Assembly: GCA_003427395.1 (NCBI GenBank) | Contig: BFEA01000411.1 | Span: forward strand, 333,467 to 370,628 | Origin: Chara braunii | Lineage: Eukaryota; Streptophyta; Charophyceae; Charales; Characeae | Reading direction: 5' to 3' | Length of the DNA: 37,162 nt | In this document: positions 12,301-22,075 of the stretch, one piece after another | Numbering within the stretch: the first letter of the stretch is position 1 | Layout: every line of letters begins with the position of its first letter | Made by a program: the position numbers and the translations under genes | Notes under the pieces: generated by a model | Seen by the model: the letters and a program-made list of their open reading frames with translations, nothing else | The model's database searches: none | Told to the model about the DNA's origin: nothing

Positions 12301-13127
12301 ACAACTACTGCTTAGCCAGGGTGAGTCTAGAGTGACGACCGAGGTCAGACTCTCGCTACGTAGGGCCACCATTTTAGAGAGGTGCGGGATCGTCACATGT
12401 TATCTTAATAAGTATGAGTGGGGTTGTCTTGCTAACCTTAATAGGTTCAGTGAGGGGCAAGCGCTGGAATCAGAGAGGGATGCGGTGAGGCTTGATCTTT
12501 GGACCGGGGCTCAGGAGTCAAGATGTTATCTTATGAGGATTACACCACCCCTCTGTAATATATGCTTCGCTTAAGAGTTGAAGGGGTAACAATTGTATCA
12601 TGTTATTTACTCATTGTTAGTCTTACTTCTGCCTTATAGAATATGGAAATACGTTATTAAGAGTTATCTAGTTATATGACTGGAAGTTGAGTTGGCTTCA
12701 TGTTGTTATTTATAAACTTTGTCGCAATCTTCAGTTACAACCCTTGCCAATAAGTTGTGCCTAGTTTGTTGTGATTATTGCTGCAAATATATATTATTCA
12801 TCATGGGTTGTACTGCATTTTGGATTCATGTTTGGAGTAGTCATCTATGCGACATACGTATATTGTGTCCTTCCTTGATAATAAAAACCATGAGTGGTTA
12901 ATACCTGAGTTATGATTTGAGGGACTTAATTGTGAATATTTATGTGTTATTTCAGATAGATATTTGTTTAAAGACTTTCTTCGGTGTCGTCGTTGTTCTG
13001 AATAGGTTTCGTTGTGCGCCCTCAGGATAAGTGTTGAGGTTATCTAGTAGAGTACATTTTGTTTTTAACTTAGATATGTAACTCCTCTCGAGTCTCGACC
13101 CTAACGCCACTCGTTGTTGTTCAACAG
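9360..13127. other. Long stretch without gene upstream of Gag
   Basis: No open frame longer than about 80 codons with protein-like composition is present on either strand. There is a short TA run at 11842-11856 and small local hairpins such as one near 10798-10830. If the 9337 site is a real primer-binding site, this is an unusually long retrotransposon leader. Otherwise it is unassigned repeat DNA. Confidence 0.45.
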
Positions 13128-14208
13128 GTGATGGGGTCGAGGGAACTCGAGATGGAAGAGTCTCAAGGGAGGATTGGGGTCGAGGAACTTGCCTACCTGC
13201 TAGGTGTGCGTGATTGGGAGCGAGACAACCTGCCCAAAGTTGAGATCGACTTCTTCAAAGGCTATCATGTTTCTGACTTCCTTGACGAGTTTGGGCAGAT
13301 AGCATCCCATTGCAAGTAGAATGAGAAGCAGATGCTGAAAGAGGTCATAAAGTATATTCATATAGGCTTGAAGGATGAAGTCAGTGGGTTGGTTAGAAGA
13401 GTTGGGTTGTCATGGAGGAAGTTTCATAATGATATGTGGAATAAGTATCGGCTAGGTGAGAAACAACTGACCAAAGACGATCTTGAGAAAATAGATCGAT
13501 ATAGTTATGTGTCAGTAGAGCACTTCCTGACAGAGTATGAGCGTGCGTCCCACAAGGTATGGGGGTTGTCTGAACACGACAAGTATTTTGTCTTCCTCAT
13601 GAACTTCACGGGTCGAGCAGCGAGATTTGATTCGTGGGACAGAGAGGAGACTAATATGGGGTAAGATCCGAAAGAACTTTGAGCAAGGGGATATCGACCA
13701 GTACCTCTGCCATACTCTGCGAGAGGCAAGGAAAAGAAAGGAGGCGCTGGATAGTGAGAAGAGTGATCCTGGAAGGGGGCCGAATGACCCTGCAGTAGGC
13801 ACCTCTGATGCTAAGAAAGATGAATTTCAGAAGGACGCTAAGGTCGTCGAACGGAATCATAGATGGAGCAAAGAGGAGAAAAGAGAGTTATGTGTAGAGA
13901 CAAAAGAGATGCAGCCTACAATGAGGCATGCTGCAGCGCATACCTGTGAGAGGACGTTTGACGCCCCAAGAAAGAAAAGGACAGAGGAACGAAGGGTTCA
14001 GAGAGAAGTTGGTATGACTCTACCGCTTGTTGTATCGGATCCTCAAAAAGGGTGTGACAACACGGGGGCGTCGTCAACTGCAAGTTGGAAAGGGCGAAGA
14101 AATAGCAGACGGCGAGAGCAGTGGTCAAAGATAGTATGTGCTTGTTGTGGGAAGACTGGCCATACCCCTCGTAGATGTAAGATGGTAAGAGAGGGAGTTA
14201 AGAGGTGA
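13128..14208 (+). pseudogene. Retrotransposon Gag-like polyprotein, broken
   Basis: Structural Gag protein, which would package retrotransposon RNA into cytoplasmic particles. The frame opens at ATG 13128, is interrupted by one TAG (13317-13319), continues to about 13660, and shifts frame at a GGGG run before reading on to 14208. The last part carries a zinc knuckle CACCGKTGHTPRRC, a perfect CX2CX4HX4C nucleic-acid-binding motif, preceded by a long Arg/Lys/Glu-rich stretch. The N-terminal part, with a segment ending KVEIDFFKGYHVSDFLDEF and an aromatic-rich helical region, is typical of plant Ty3/gypsy-style Gag. No protease, reverse transcriptase, RNase H or integrase is visible downstream, so the element is a non-autonomous or deleted copy. 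The family assignment rests on the knuckle and general layout. Confidence 0.75.
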
Positions 14209-16740
14209 GACCGGTGTACTTTAGGTAAAGGTTTGGTTCCCCTCAATAACTATCATCTTTTCGTTTTATTTCGTTCATAGCAAGAGAGAGGTAAGAAAGG
14301 CGTCAACAGTCTTGAACGATCTATAAATACATATTCAGTAGGCTATGACAATGTGAACGACTCGGCTACTGGACTGATAAGTGATTATCTGATTATTTTT
14401 GCTTTTAAGATGGATCTCCGAGGTTTTATGATACGTACGCTTCATCTCACATATACTTTTGATTTTGGGTGTGAGATATTACTTCTTGGGATTGTGCGTA
14501 CGTTCTGTGCTTGACTATCCACTCTTTAGGCTGACTCTAGGTTTGGTTGAATGCAAGTGGATGCCTTGTAAGAGTCGTCTGTCCGTACACTGACATCCTT
14601 TTATTTTTATCAGAATGATTGGGATCGTTTTGTATATATCAGTTTTTTATGATTCATAAGGTATATTATACAAAATTTTTTGTTTTTGGTTGGGACCTGG
14701 AATTGTGATGATTTGAGGCTTGTGAGGATTTAAGACTCGAGATAATATGATTTTATAATGAGAACCATCTTGGTATAGAGTTTGATTTCCCTGGGTTGCA
14801 AAATCGTGCACATTCTGGTTGTCATTGGCATTCTCACCATTGTGGTCTTGTGAGTTTTCAATTTGACATATGAGAAGGAAAAGAATAACAGTGTGAAGAA
14901 AAAAGGTGGATGAAGTGTGCGAACCAAAGACGGTTTAATGAAGTGAAGAAAGAGTGATTTTGAAGTAAAAGATTTATGAGAGACTTGAAGAGTCCGGAGA
15001 GTTATACGAAGAGAGAGGTTATGCCTGAAGGCGGCCTGAGTGGTTATTGGTTTTATCTAGACTCATCGTCGAGTAAAAGATATGTTAAAAGATTATATGG
15101 ACAGCCCATCCATGTGTGAGAGGATGACTGAGATATTTTTATGGCTGATCATCCTTCAAGAAGGAAGGGGTCCTAATACATTTTATGGAAGGCCTACCCT
15201 CGAGTGGTAGGGTGGCTTGAAAGATTTTTTTTGTGACATAAGAGTTTTATCCTCCGCCAGAATCGACAACTTCCTTCTGTTGGTTCTCAACTGCCGGTGG
15301 GGGTGTCGTCTGCGGCAGGGAAACCCGCCTGCAGTGATTCTGGGACCCCTCATGTCTGACCTTTGGTTGTGAGTCACGGGTGGCTTTTGTGTGCGGCAGA
15401 GGGTAAGGAAAGAACCGCCAGAATCGGCATCCCCGTTTGTTTAAGTCATATTGTAACTGGCGGAGGTGTCACCTGTGGCAGGGAGACCCGCCAGATTCAG
15501 GGACCCTTCACTTAGTTGTTATATGCTGTGAACGGTCTAGCGCGCGACAGTGATTTCCATGATTGAGGAGATTGAGCTTTGACTAATAGACGGGGGGAGT
15601 ATCGTTTGTGGCAGGAGAAACCCACCTGATTTTTGGGACCCTCCAATCGGTTTTAATTTTGTTGAAAGTGGCGTTGTCAATGAGTGTGAAATAACTAAAT
15701 TTTATTTTGGAAGAAGATTATGAGAGTTTGCTCACTGAGCAAAAGCTTATGGGTGAGATTGATAAAGTATATGATGAAACCCATAAAAGTAGGATTTATG
15801 GGCAAGGGGGGTGACTTTCTTTTATTTTTGAAGGTTTAGTGAATACCCCTACCCATCCGTTTGATGAGTGACTAAGATGAGCGACTTCTGTGTAATAATA
15901 ACAACTTGTGGGATTAAGCTTAACGGGGCCCTATCCACAAGGTGTATTTATGACATGTGTGCTGAGATCAGTCAGGATAATCTATTTGGTTAGCCGAGAG
16001 ATTGAGGCGTCTGATTAATCCCCGCAATGGGGTGTTCCTTTGAGGAAGACTTCAAAAGAGGGATATGTGAATGAGTTGAGTTGAAGTGATTGATGTGTGA
16101 AGAAAAAAAAGGTTAAACAAAGATTGAGATCCTAAATTTGAACTCACCACTGAGTTGAGTTTTAGCTAGTTCAGGGTGTCCGGCGCGATAAGATATCGTT
16201 CAAAGAGGCCGGAAGGGGTGTAGTCTTAAATTTGACTTTAAATAACTTTCTGTCCGTGATTATAGCGGGTGGGAAGTGGTTTTATCCACTTTGTTAAATT
16301 AGAGGTTGAAGCGTGTCTGTGCCTAGCCGATTACTCGGCTATTGTAGATTGCTATTTTGGTCAGGAATTAGATGATATTTTTGACCGATGATTTTGGCTT
16401 GGGGTGGATACAACTAAATGACCGTTCCTTAGTCGAAGTTAAGGACTCCAGGAGGTTATCATACACCTTTCTCTTAAGACTATGTTTTAGTGGTATTTGG
16501 TTTGAGCATCCGTTGCGACGGGGACATCAACAGAAAAAAAAGAGTGTGTTAACACTAAAGTTTAACGGGGACCTTTGTGTATAACATCAGATTTTAATCA
16601 ATTTATAAATTGTTTATCATCATGTTCATGTTGATAATCATGAAAGGGGTTAGCCTATATTTATAATCAATGGTCCAACTGGATCTCATCGTTTGACCCT
16701 TTTTTAACTATTTACAAACAGTTCATCAACTGTTTATCTT
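14209..16740. other. No supported gene; Gag-downstream AT-rich sequence
   Basis: Where pol would be expected after Gag there is no open frame above 70 codons with RT, RNase H or integrase motifs. A degenerate tandem repeat lies at 15289-15642. The remainder is unassigned. Confidence 0.5.
15289..15642. repeat. Degenerate three-copy tandem repeat (GGCAGGGANACCCGCC core)
   Basis: Copies at about 15289-15350, 15454-15507 and 15585-15642 share AACTGGCGGNGGTGTC, then TGTGGCAGGGAGACCCGCC, then a segment ending GGGACCCT. Period is about 165 then 131 bases. Each copy contains a short inverted repeat around the GGCGG / CCGCC ends. Confidence 0.65.
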
Positions 16741-16772
16741 CTCTCTCATCTGTTGAGAACTTGTTGATAAAC

Positions 16773-16816
16773 TGTTGAAATCATGTTGAAATCATGTTGA
16801 AATCATGTTGAAATCC
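16773..16816. repeat. 11-bp tandem repeat (TGTTGAAATCA)x4
   Basis: Four head-to-tail copies, the last imperfect. The flanking sequence AAATTGGTTAAACTTGTT (16863 onward) closely matches AAATTGGTTAAACCTGTT at about 2683-2700, which is also followed by TGTTGAAACATGTTGG. This links the two regions. Confidence 0.8.
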
Positions 16817-17074
16817 AGTGTTGGTGGTGATGTTGCAAAATTATGCAAAAAAACAGGTGAAAATTGGTTAAACTTGTTATATAGGGATTATTTTAATAGT
16901 GGGATGAATTGTTTTCGATGTGTAGTCCGCATTGATGTCAGGTATCCGAAAATTTTCCAGCTCCAATTTCTTTTTTGGTAACCCTTAACGGTGTTTCTCT
17001 TTTGTGCATATTAGGCTGTCTATTTCTTTCTTTCTCTATCTCTCTCTCTCTCTCTGTCTCTCTCTCCCGTTCTC

Positions 17075-17078
<4 letters not shown>

Positions 17079-17146
<68 letters not shown>
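17079..17146. repeat. (TA)n microsatellite
   Basis: About 34 TA units directly after a CT-rich tract at 17030-17078. Confidence 0.95.
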
Positions 17147-17149
<3 letters not shown>

Positions 17150-17312
17150 AGAGTTGTCCTGGGGTAGAGATATACAGGGGGAAAAGGACAACAACCGAGT
17201 CGCCACCGAAAGCGGAGTCACTTTTTCGTCGGACTTTCACCTGCTCATCAGGAGGCTGATATATCTTACAAGAAAAAAACATGAAAGGTCATTGGATAAG
17301 AAAATGGACAAT

Positions 17313-17383
17313 GGTCGGTAGGTGCACAGTAAAACAAAGACAATCAATATTTGCAAAGGCAAATTCGTATGCACCTACCGACC
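17313..17383. repeat. 71-bp palindromic repeat, copy 3
   Basis: Perfect 13-bp arms GGTCGGTAGGTGC (17313-17325) and GCACCTACCGACC (17371-17383), with a 45-base interior shared with the copies at 18100 and 18816. Confidence 0.92.
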
Positions 17384-17862
17384 ACCACTTTGTTTGTTGT
17401 GCGATCTTTGGAAAATAATATTGAATATATACCTCTCTCTCCGAGAATCTCTCTTTCAATAGGTATATATATACACATATATATACCTACATATATATCG
17501 TCACAAACAGACCTTCCCGATAAACCGTAGGCAGAGAGAGAGAAGAGGACAACAAACGAGGGGCTGTGACAAACTGTTTTGTCGGAGTTTCACCGACTCA
17601 TCAGGAGGCTAAAACCCTCAACAGTCTGCAGAATCCCCTCACTGACTACACTGTAAATGATAATCTACCTTAACCAAAATCAAAGTAGACTATCACTCAC
17701 CCACACAAGATGAAAAACTCTACAGACTGTCGGTTCACACCCCATCATAAACCAGCAAAACATCCACGAAACAAATAAAGGTTTGTCACAGCAAAAAAAA
17801 ACACTCCAGACACGCCGTTGGCACTAGGCACAGCATGGCCGCCTAGTAACGGCCCCGACCAC

Positions 17863-17865
<3 letters not shown>

Positions 17866-17935
<70 letters not shown>
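17866..17935. repeat. (TA)n microsatellite
   Basis: Thirty-five uninterrupted TA units. Confidence 0.95.
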
Positions 17936-17938
<3 letters not shown>

Positions 17939-18099
17939 AACCACAGTTGTCCTGGGTCGGAGGCAGAGAGAGAGAAAAGGACAACAAACGAGTAGGGCGA
18001 AATTGGGGTCACTTTTTCGTCGGACTTTCACCTACTCACCAGTAGGCTGATATAGCTTATTGAAATCCGAAACATGACATGTCGTTAAATATGGACAAT

Positions 18100-18170
18100 G
18101 ATGGGTAGGTACACAGTAAAACAAAGACAATCAATATTTGCAAAGACAAATTCGTATACGCCTACCGACC
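18100..18170. repeat. 71-bp palindromic repeat, copy 4 (left arm degraded)
   Basis: The right arm ends CCTACCGACC at 18170. The left arm has several substitutions (GATGGGTAGGTAC). The interior matches copy 3 almost base for base. Confidence 0.85.
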
Positions 18171-18496
18171 ACCATTGTGCGATGTTAGGAAATCAACAAT
18201 CAACATTGAATATATACCTCTCTACCTTTCTCTCTCTCTCAACATTGAAAACTTCGTTTTTGTAAGCTTTGGTTTCTGTACGTGAAAAACCATAAAGGTT
18301 TTTGCGTTGTCAAGAATAGTTATCGACATGTCTGTACTCTGCAACGCAATTCTGTTTAGCTCAGGTAACATGATAAAACAAAACGACATGAAAGCGCATA
18401 CACAGTGAGTAAAAAAAATATGCTTCAATTCGATATCATGACACATCTTTTATCAAATTTTGCGTTCGGAATCTTTGGATGTGTTTGTCTCTGTTG

Positions 18497-18537
18497 ATTT
18501 ATCTCTTTCTCTCTCCCTCGTTTTTTCTCTCTCTCTT

Positions 18538-18628
<91 letters not shown>
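18497..18628. repeat. CT-rich tract followed by (TA)n
   Basis: A pyrimidine (CT)n tract to about 18579 followed by about 24 TA units to 18628. Confidence 0.93.
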
Positions 18629-18630
<2 letters not shown>

Positions 18631-18815
18631 TCACAAACAGATATATATATCTAAATATATAGTTAAACAAAGTTGTTTAGTAAACCGTAGGCGTAGACGG
18701 AGAAAATAACAACAAACGAGGGATTGTGACAAACTATTTCGTCGGAGTCATCATGAGGCTTATTTATTTTACAAGAAAAAAACATGAGATGTCTTCCAAA
18801 AAAAAAAAAAAAAGT

Positions 18816-18886
18816 GGTCGGTAAATGCATAGTAAAACAAAGACAATCATACTCTGCAAAGGCAAATTTCTATGCACCTACCGACC
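18816..18886. repeat. 71-bp palindromic repeat, copy 5
   Basis: Left arm GGTCGGTAAATGC (two changes) and intact right arm GCACCTACCGACC (18874-18886). The interior is related to copies 3 and 4. Confidence 0.88.
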
Positions 18887-18924
18887 ACCACTCTCTCTAT
18901 TTGATCTTAGGAAAACAACATTGA

Positions 18925-18928
<4 letters not shown>

Positions 18929-18982
<54 letters not shown>
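18929..18982. repeat. (CT)n microsatellite
   Basis: Uninterrupted CT repeat of about 27 units, 43 bases after palindrome copy 5. Confidence 0.95.
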
Positions 18983-18987
<5 letters not shown>

Positions 18988-18999
18988 CTTTGAAATTTT

Positions 19000-19847
19000 C
19001 GATGTAATGAAACTTACTGACTCTACTCAATTTAATAACCATAAAGTTAGAAAAATCACAACCCACTGATAGAAAAACATACATCCGAAACAAAACTGAT
19101 AAAAAAACATACATCCGAAATTTTGTTTTGCATTTCACCGTTCATATTCCTAACGACTGTGAATATCAAAATTTTCAAAATATATGATATGTGTCACATA
19201 AAAATATCTAACAACATTGAAGATTGAGTGATTGATGTTATAAACATGCATGAATTTTATTTACGTATGACATGTTATCAATGTTGCCAATGTCAATGCC
19301 CATCCCTCCGATGTTTGAATCACCTCGTCAGAACAAACATAAGGATCTAATGTCCAACAAATTACGTATATTTATGCATTTATAAAAAAATATAGAATAT
19401 TATATCTTTTAACATAAAATGTCGATCATGAAATTCAAAAGTTTGACTCGACCATCAGAGAACTGTCATCCTACATTCCAAGAAACGAAGTGATGAGCTA
19501 ATTCAACTGCAATATCGTCTAACATTCAAATGATTTATAGTATCGACCTCTTCATACAAAGTTTGTTCATAGATACAACTACAAGACATTAAAAAAATTG
19601 ACACAAGAGCGTTAGTAATGTATCTCGTCCTCTTCCTCACCAAAATCAAACTTCTAAAGTTGCGAGAATATTCAGATAAGCATTTGAAGTTCCCGTAGGC
19701 ATTATGTTGTCTCTAATTATCTCCTATCTTTATTTACCGAACATGTGGACAGACCCTAGTGTACAAAATCTTGGTGATATACAGTTACAAAATTGACGAA
19801 CTTGAGTACCTAAACATCTAAATTTACGCTTTGCCTGCATTGCATTC
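19000..19847. other. AT-rich spacer, no gene
   Basis: Apart from a short duplication of AAAAACATACATCCGAAA (near 19073 and 19101) no structure is evident. It lies downstream of the charged-protein gene on the minus strand and may include its 3' untranslated region. Confidence 0.4.
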
Positions 19848-21694
19848 CTACGTTCTGACGAACGGCACATCAGAAGCGTGGTGCTGAAATGAGTAATCAT
19901 CATCGATGAAGAGAGAGTCACGAACGTCCTTTTCTTGCGATGTTGTCTGTCCCACTTTAAAAACGAGGAAAGCGTTGCTTGCAACGAATGTTGAACGGTC
20001 CAGATTGAAAAATGTTAAAATTGACAACAACGTCCCGTGATTGAACTGATTTAATGATGTCTTTTTTAATGGCCGCCAATTCAGAAATTTTGTCGCTTAA
20101 GGTTGTCGTTTGTTGACATTGTAGCACATCGTTCCTTATTATCATTTCAGCAAATGCAAGTTGTTGGAGAGATACTCTCACCCCTTCTCCTGTCCTTACA
20201 TGTTGAAATATCCTTGTAAGCGCTTTCTGGAATGCTGAATCCCCCCATGGTTCTCCGTCGTTACACCTCCACGTCATATTCTTGGACATTTCTTGTTTCA
20301 ATTGCCTTCTTGCCACATCATGTCTGTCAGTTTGTCCCCCCTTTACAAGCGGATATCCTTTCGTAGCCCAAAATTCATATTTCAAATTCCATGAGATCTC
20401 CCCCCTTATAGTTGTCATTACTCTGTTGCATTCGACGAATATTTGTCGTACCCCGCATTTCTCTGTATACATTTTCATCCCTTCCGCTGCCCAACTACCG
20501 ACTTGGTTGGTCGTGGTCAGTACTGATTGAAGAAAATGTTCCTCTTTCGGGTAGAAAGTACAATCACCCGCAGACATATATGCATATGTCTTCGCAACGG
20601 ACCGAAATATTATGTCTCTTGTTTTCTTTTCCAAGAACAGGTTTGTTTGTGACGTGATTATATCGTTCTTCTCCAAACCTTCTTTCTTGTATCTTTCTTG
20701 TTTTACAAAATTGTCGTCCTGCAGAAATAAATATGCACATTTCATAGCAAAAAAAAACGAGACACCAATGAAAACGAACAACGTCGGCACCGATAGTCAT
20801 TTTTTTTCCTCGTTGATATCACTTCTTTAATATACTACATAAACCATAGTTATACATTGAAGAACACTACACTGGTTCGTGAAATTGTATTTATACCTTT
20901 TTTGGATGATTGAACGTTCTTCGTAAGTCCACAGTTATCGTTTTCATCCTCGTCATGAATGAGTTCGTCTTTGTCAACATCTTCGTCCTCTCCTTCATCC
21001 TCTCCTTCGTCATTACAATCGGCTGCAGATTCTGACTCCTCCTTGTTGTCGCGTACGTCCTCCGACCCTTGCGATTTCTCTGCTTGCTCATCGTTTGCAT
21101 CCATTTCGCGAAATTCATCCTCGTTTTCTTCGTCTTCATTCTTTGGCTTCTTTTTACCATTTCACTCCGCATAACTTTTCCTTCTTTCTTCATCGTATGC
21201 ACTGTCTCCTCTTTTTTTCACTTCATTTCTCCCAGTCCTGATTTGAATTTTTTTTTTTCCATTATTTTTACCCGTTTTTTTTTTAATTTTTCATGTTGAT
21301 CATCATCCACCTCCAAATGTGTCTTCCTCAGTATGTGAAAATCATCATTCATACACTTCTTTTTTGTCTCGCTGGGTGCCTTCGAAATGTCAACATTTTC
21401 TTTCCGACGAACATCTTTTGTGGGTGTTGATATGACAGACGCCTCACGTATGCGTTTCGTGGTCCTCGGTGTTCACGTCTTTCTCAACTACGATCGATAT
21501 ACATCGTACCTCTTTCTTTGTCCAGTATTTCCTTCTTTTCCTAGGCACTGCATTTCATCTTCACTCCAAACTCTTTCCTGTTGCTTTTTTTTTGCTTGTC
21601 TCACATGCATGTCAATGTTGTCATGACGCTCTTTCCTTCTCCTGCATATATCCTCGTATTTTTCTCTCCACGCCATCTGTACTGAAGAGTTCAA
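19848..21694 (-). pseudogene. Highly charged transposon-associated protein with unrecognised C-terminal domain, broken
   Basis: Minus-strand frame starting at 21694 (first ATG 21676). It encodes a basic helical N-terminus (MAWREKYEDICRRRKERH), a long Lys/Glu-rich middle and a strongly acidic stretch around 20950-21030. A likely intron at 20719-20896 (AG|GTATAA donor, CTGCAG acceptor) precedes a domain of about 250 residues with segments such as GEISWNLKYEFWATKGYP and RCNDGEPWGDSAFQKALTRI. I do not recognise this domain. In-frame stops lie at 21488-21490 (TAG), 21473-21475 (TGA) and 21162-21164 (TGA). Frame changes fall at A runs around 21250-21290, at T6 20898-20903 beside the donor, and at A5 20008-20012, after which another frame reads on to 19848. 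The mosaic of charged regions suits a nuclear DNA-binding accessory protein, but that is inference. Confidence 0.5.
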
Positions 21695-22075
21695 TCAGCC
21701 GTGAGATCGAACCATATACTTGTTGCATGCAGCACTGCTATCAGTCTTCCCTGCAAATCGAGCGTGCAGAGAAATAAAGTAAGTATCTTCATATACACTT
21801 CATGTTGTTTGAAAAAAAATGCCTCATATTTTAATGAGATTGTTGAATTTAAAATATTATGGATTTAATATAATAATTTTTTGTTGTTTTCCGTTTATAG
21901 TCGAGTCCTTCTAAGTTTTTATGGATGTATTATGTACATTCTAATGATTTTATAAAAATAATATATAAATTTTATGCATATATGTATGAAAATTATATAT
22001 ATCTTACAAGACAGATTATGCATGTCTTCAAAAATTATTTTTTAATATTACAAGTATCAGAAACACCTTCTTAAG
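21695..22075. other. AT-rich spacer between two minus-strand genes
   Basis: No open frame with coding character. The sequence is over 70 percent A+T between 21790 and 22070. It may hold the 3' end of the protease gene and the promoter of the charged-protein gene, but no specific signal stands out. Confidence 0.4.

Larger units (their letters stand above)
17030..18890. repeat. Large direct repeats: microsatellite + conserved core + 71-bp palindrome
   Basis: Three units begin near 17030, 17866 and 18497. Each has a TA tract (with a CT tract before it in units 1 and 3). Next comes a core with GTTGTCCTGGG or a related version, GGACAACAAACGAG and a TTTCGTCGGA stretch ending near CATCAGGAGGCT. The unit closes with a 71-bp palindrome whose interior is nearly the same in all three. 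A core without TA tract or palindrome lies at about 17500-17612. Unit spacing is about 0.7-0.8 kb. Open frames encoding poly-(Tyr-Ile) here are microsatellite artefacts. Confidence 0.8.

Noticed and set aside
12332-12574. 80-codon plus-strand frame as a small gene
   Set aside because: No recognisable motif, no neighbours and length within chance expectation for this composition.
17036-17282. Open frames encoding long Tyr-Ile, Arg-Glu or Leu-Ser repeats
   Set aside because: They are direct translations of TA and CT/GA microsatellites on both strands; the same applies at 17818-18045 and 18425-18709.
20719-20790. Hydrophobic N-terminus of the 20790 frame as a signal peptide or membrane helix
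   Set aside because: The T-rich stretch ends in a good splice acceptor (CTGCAG) and is better explained as intron sequence.
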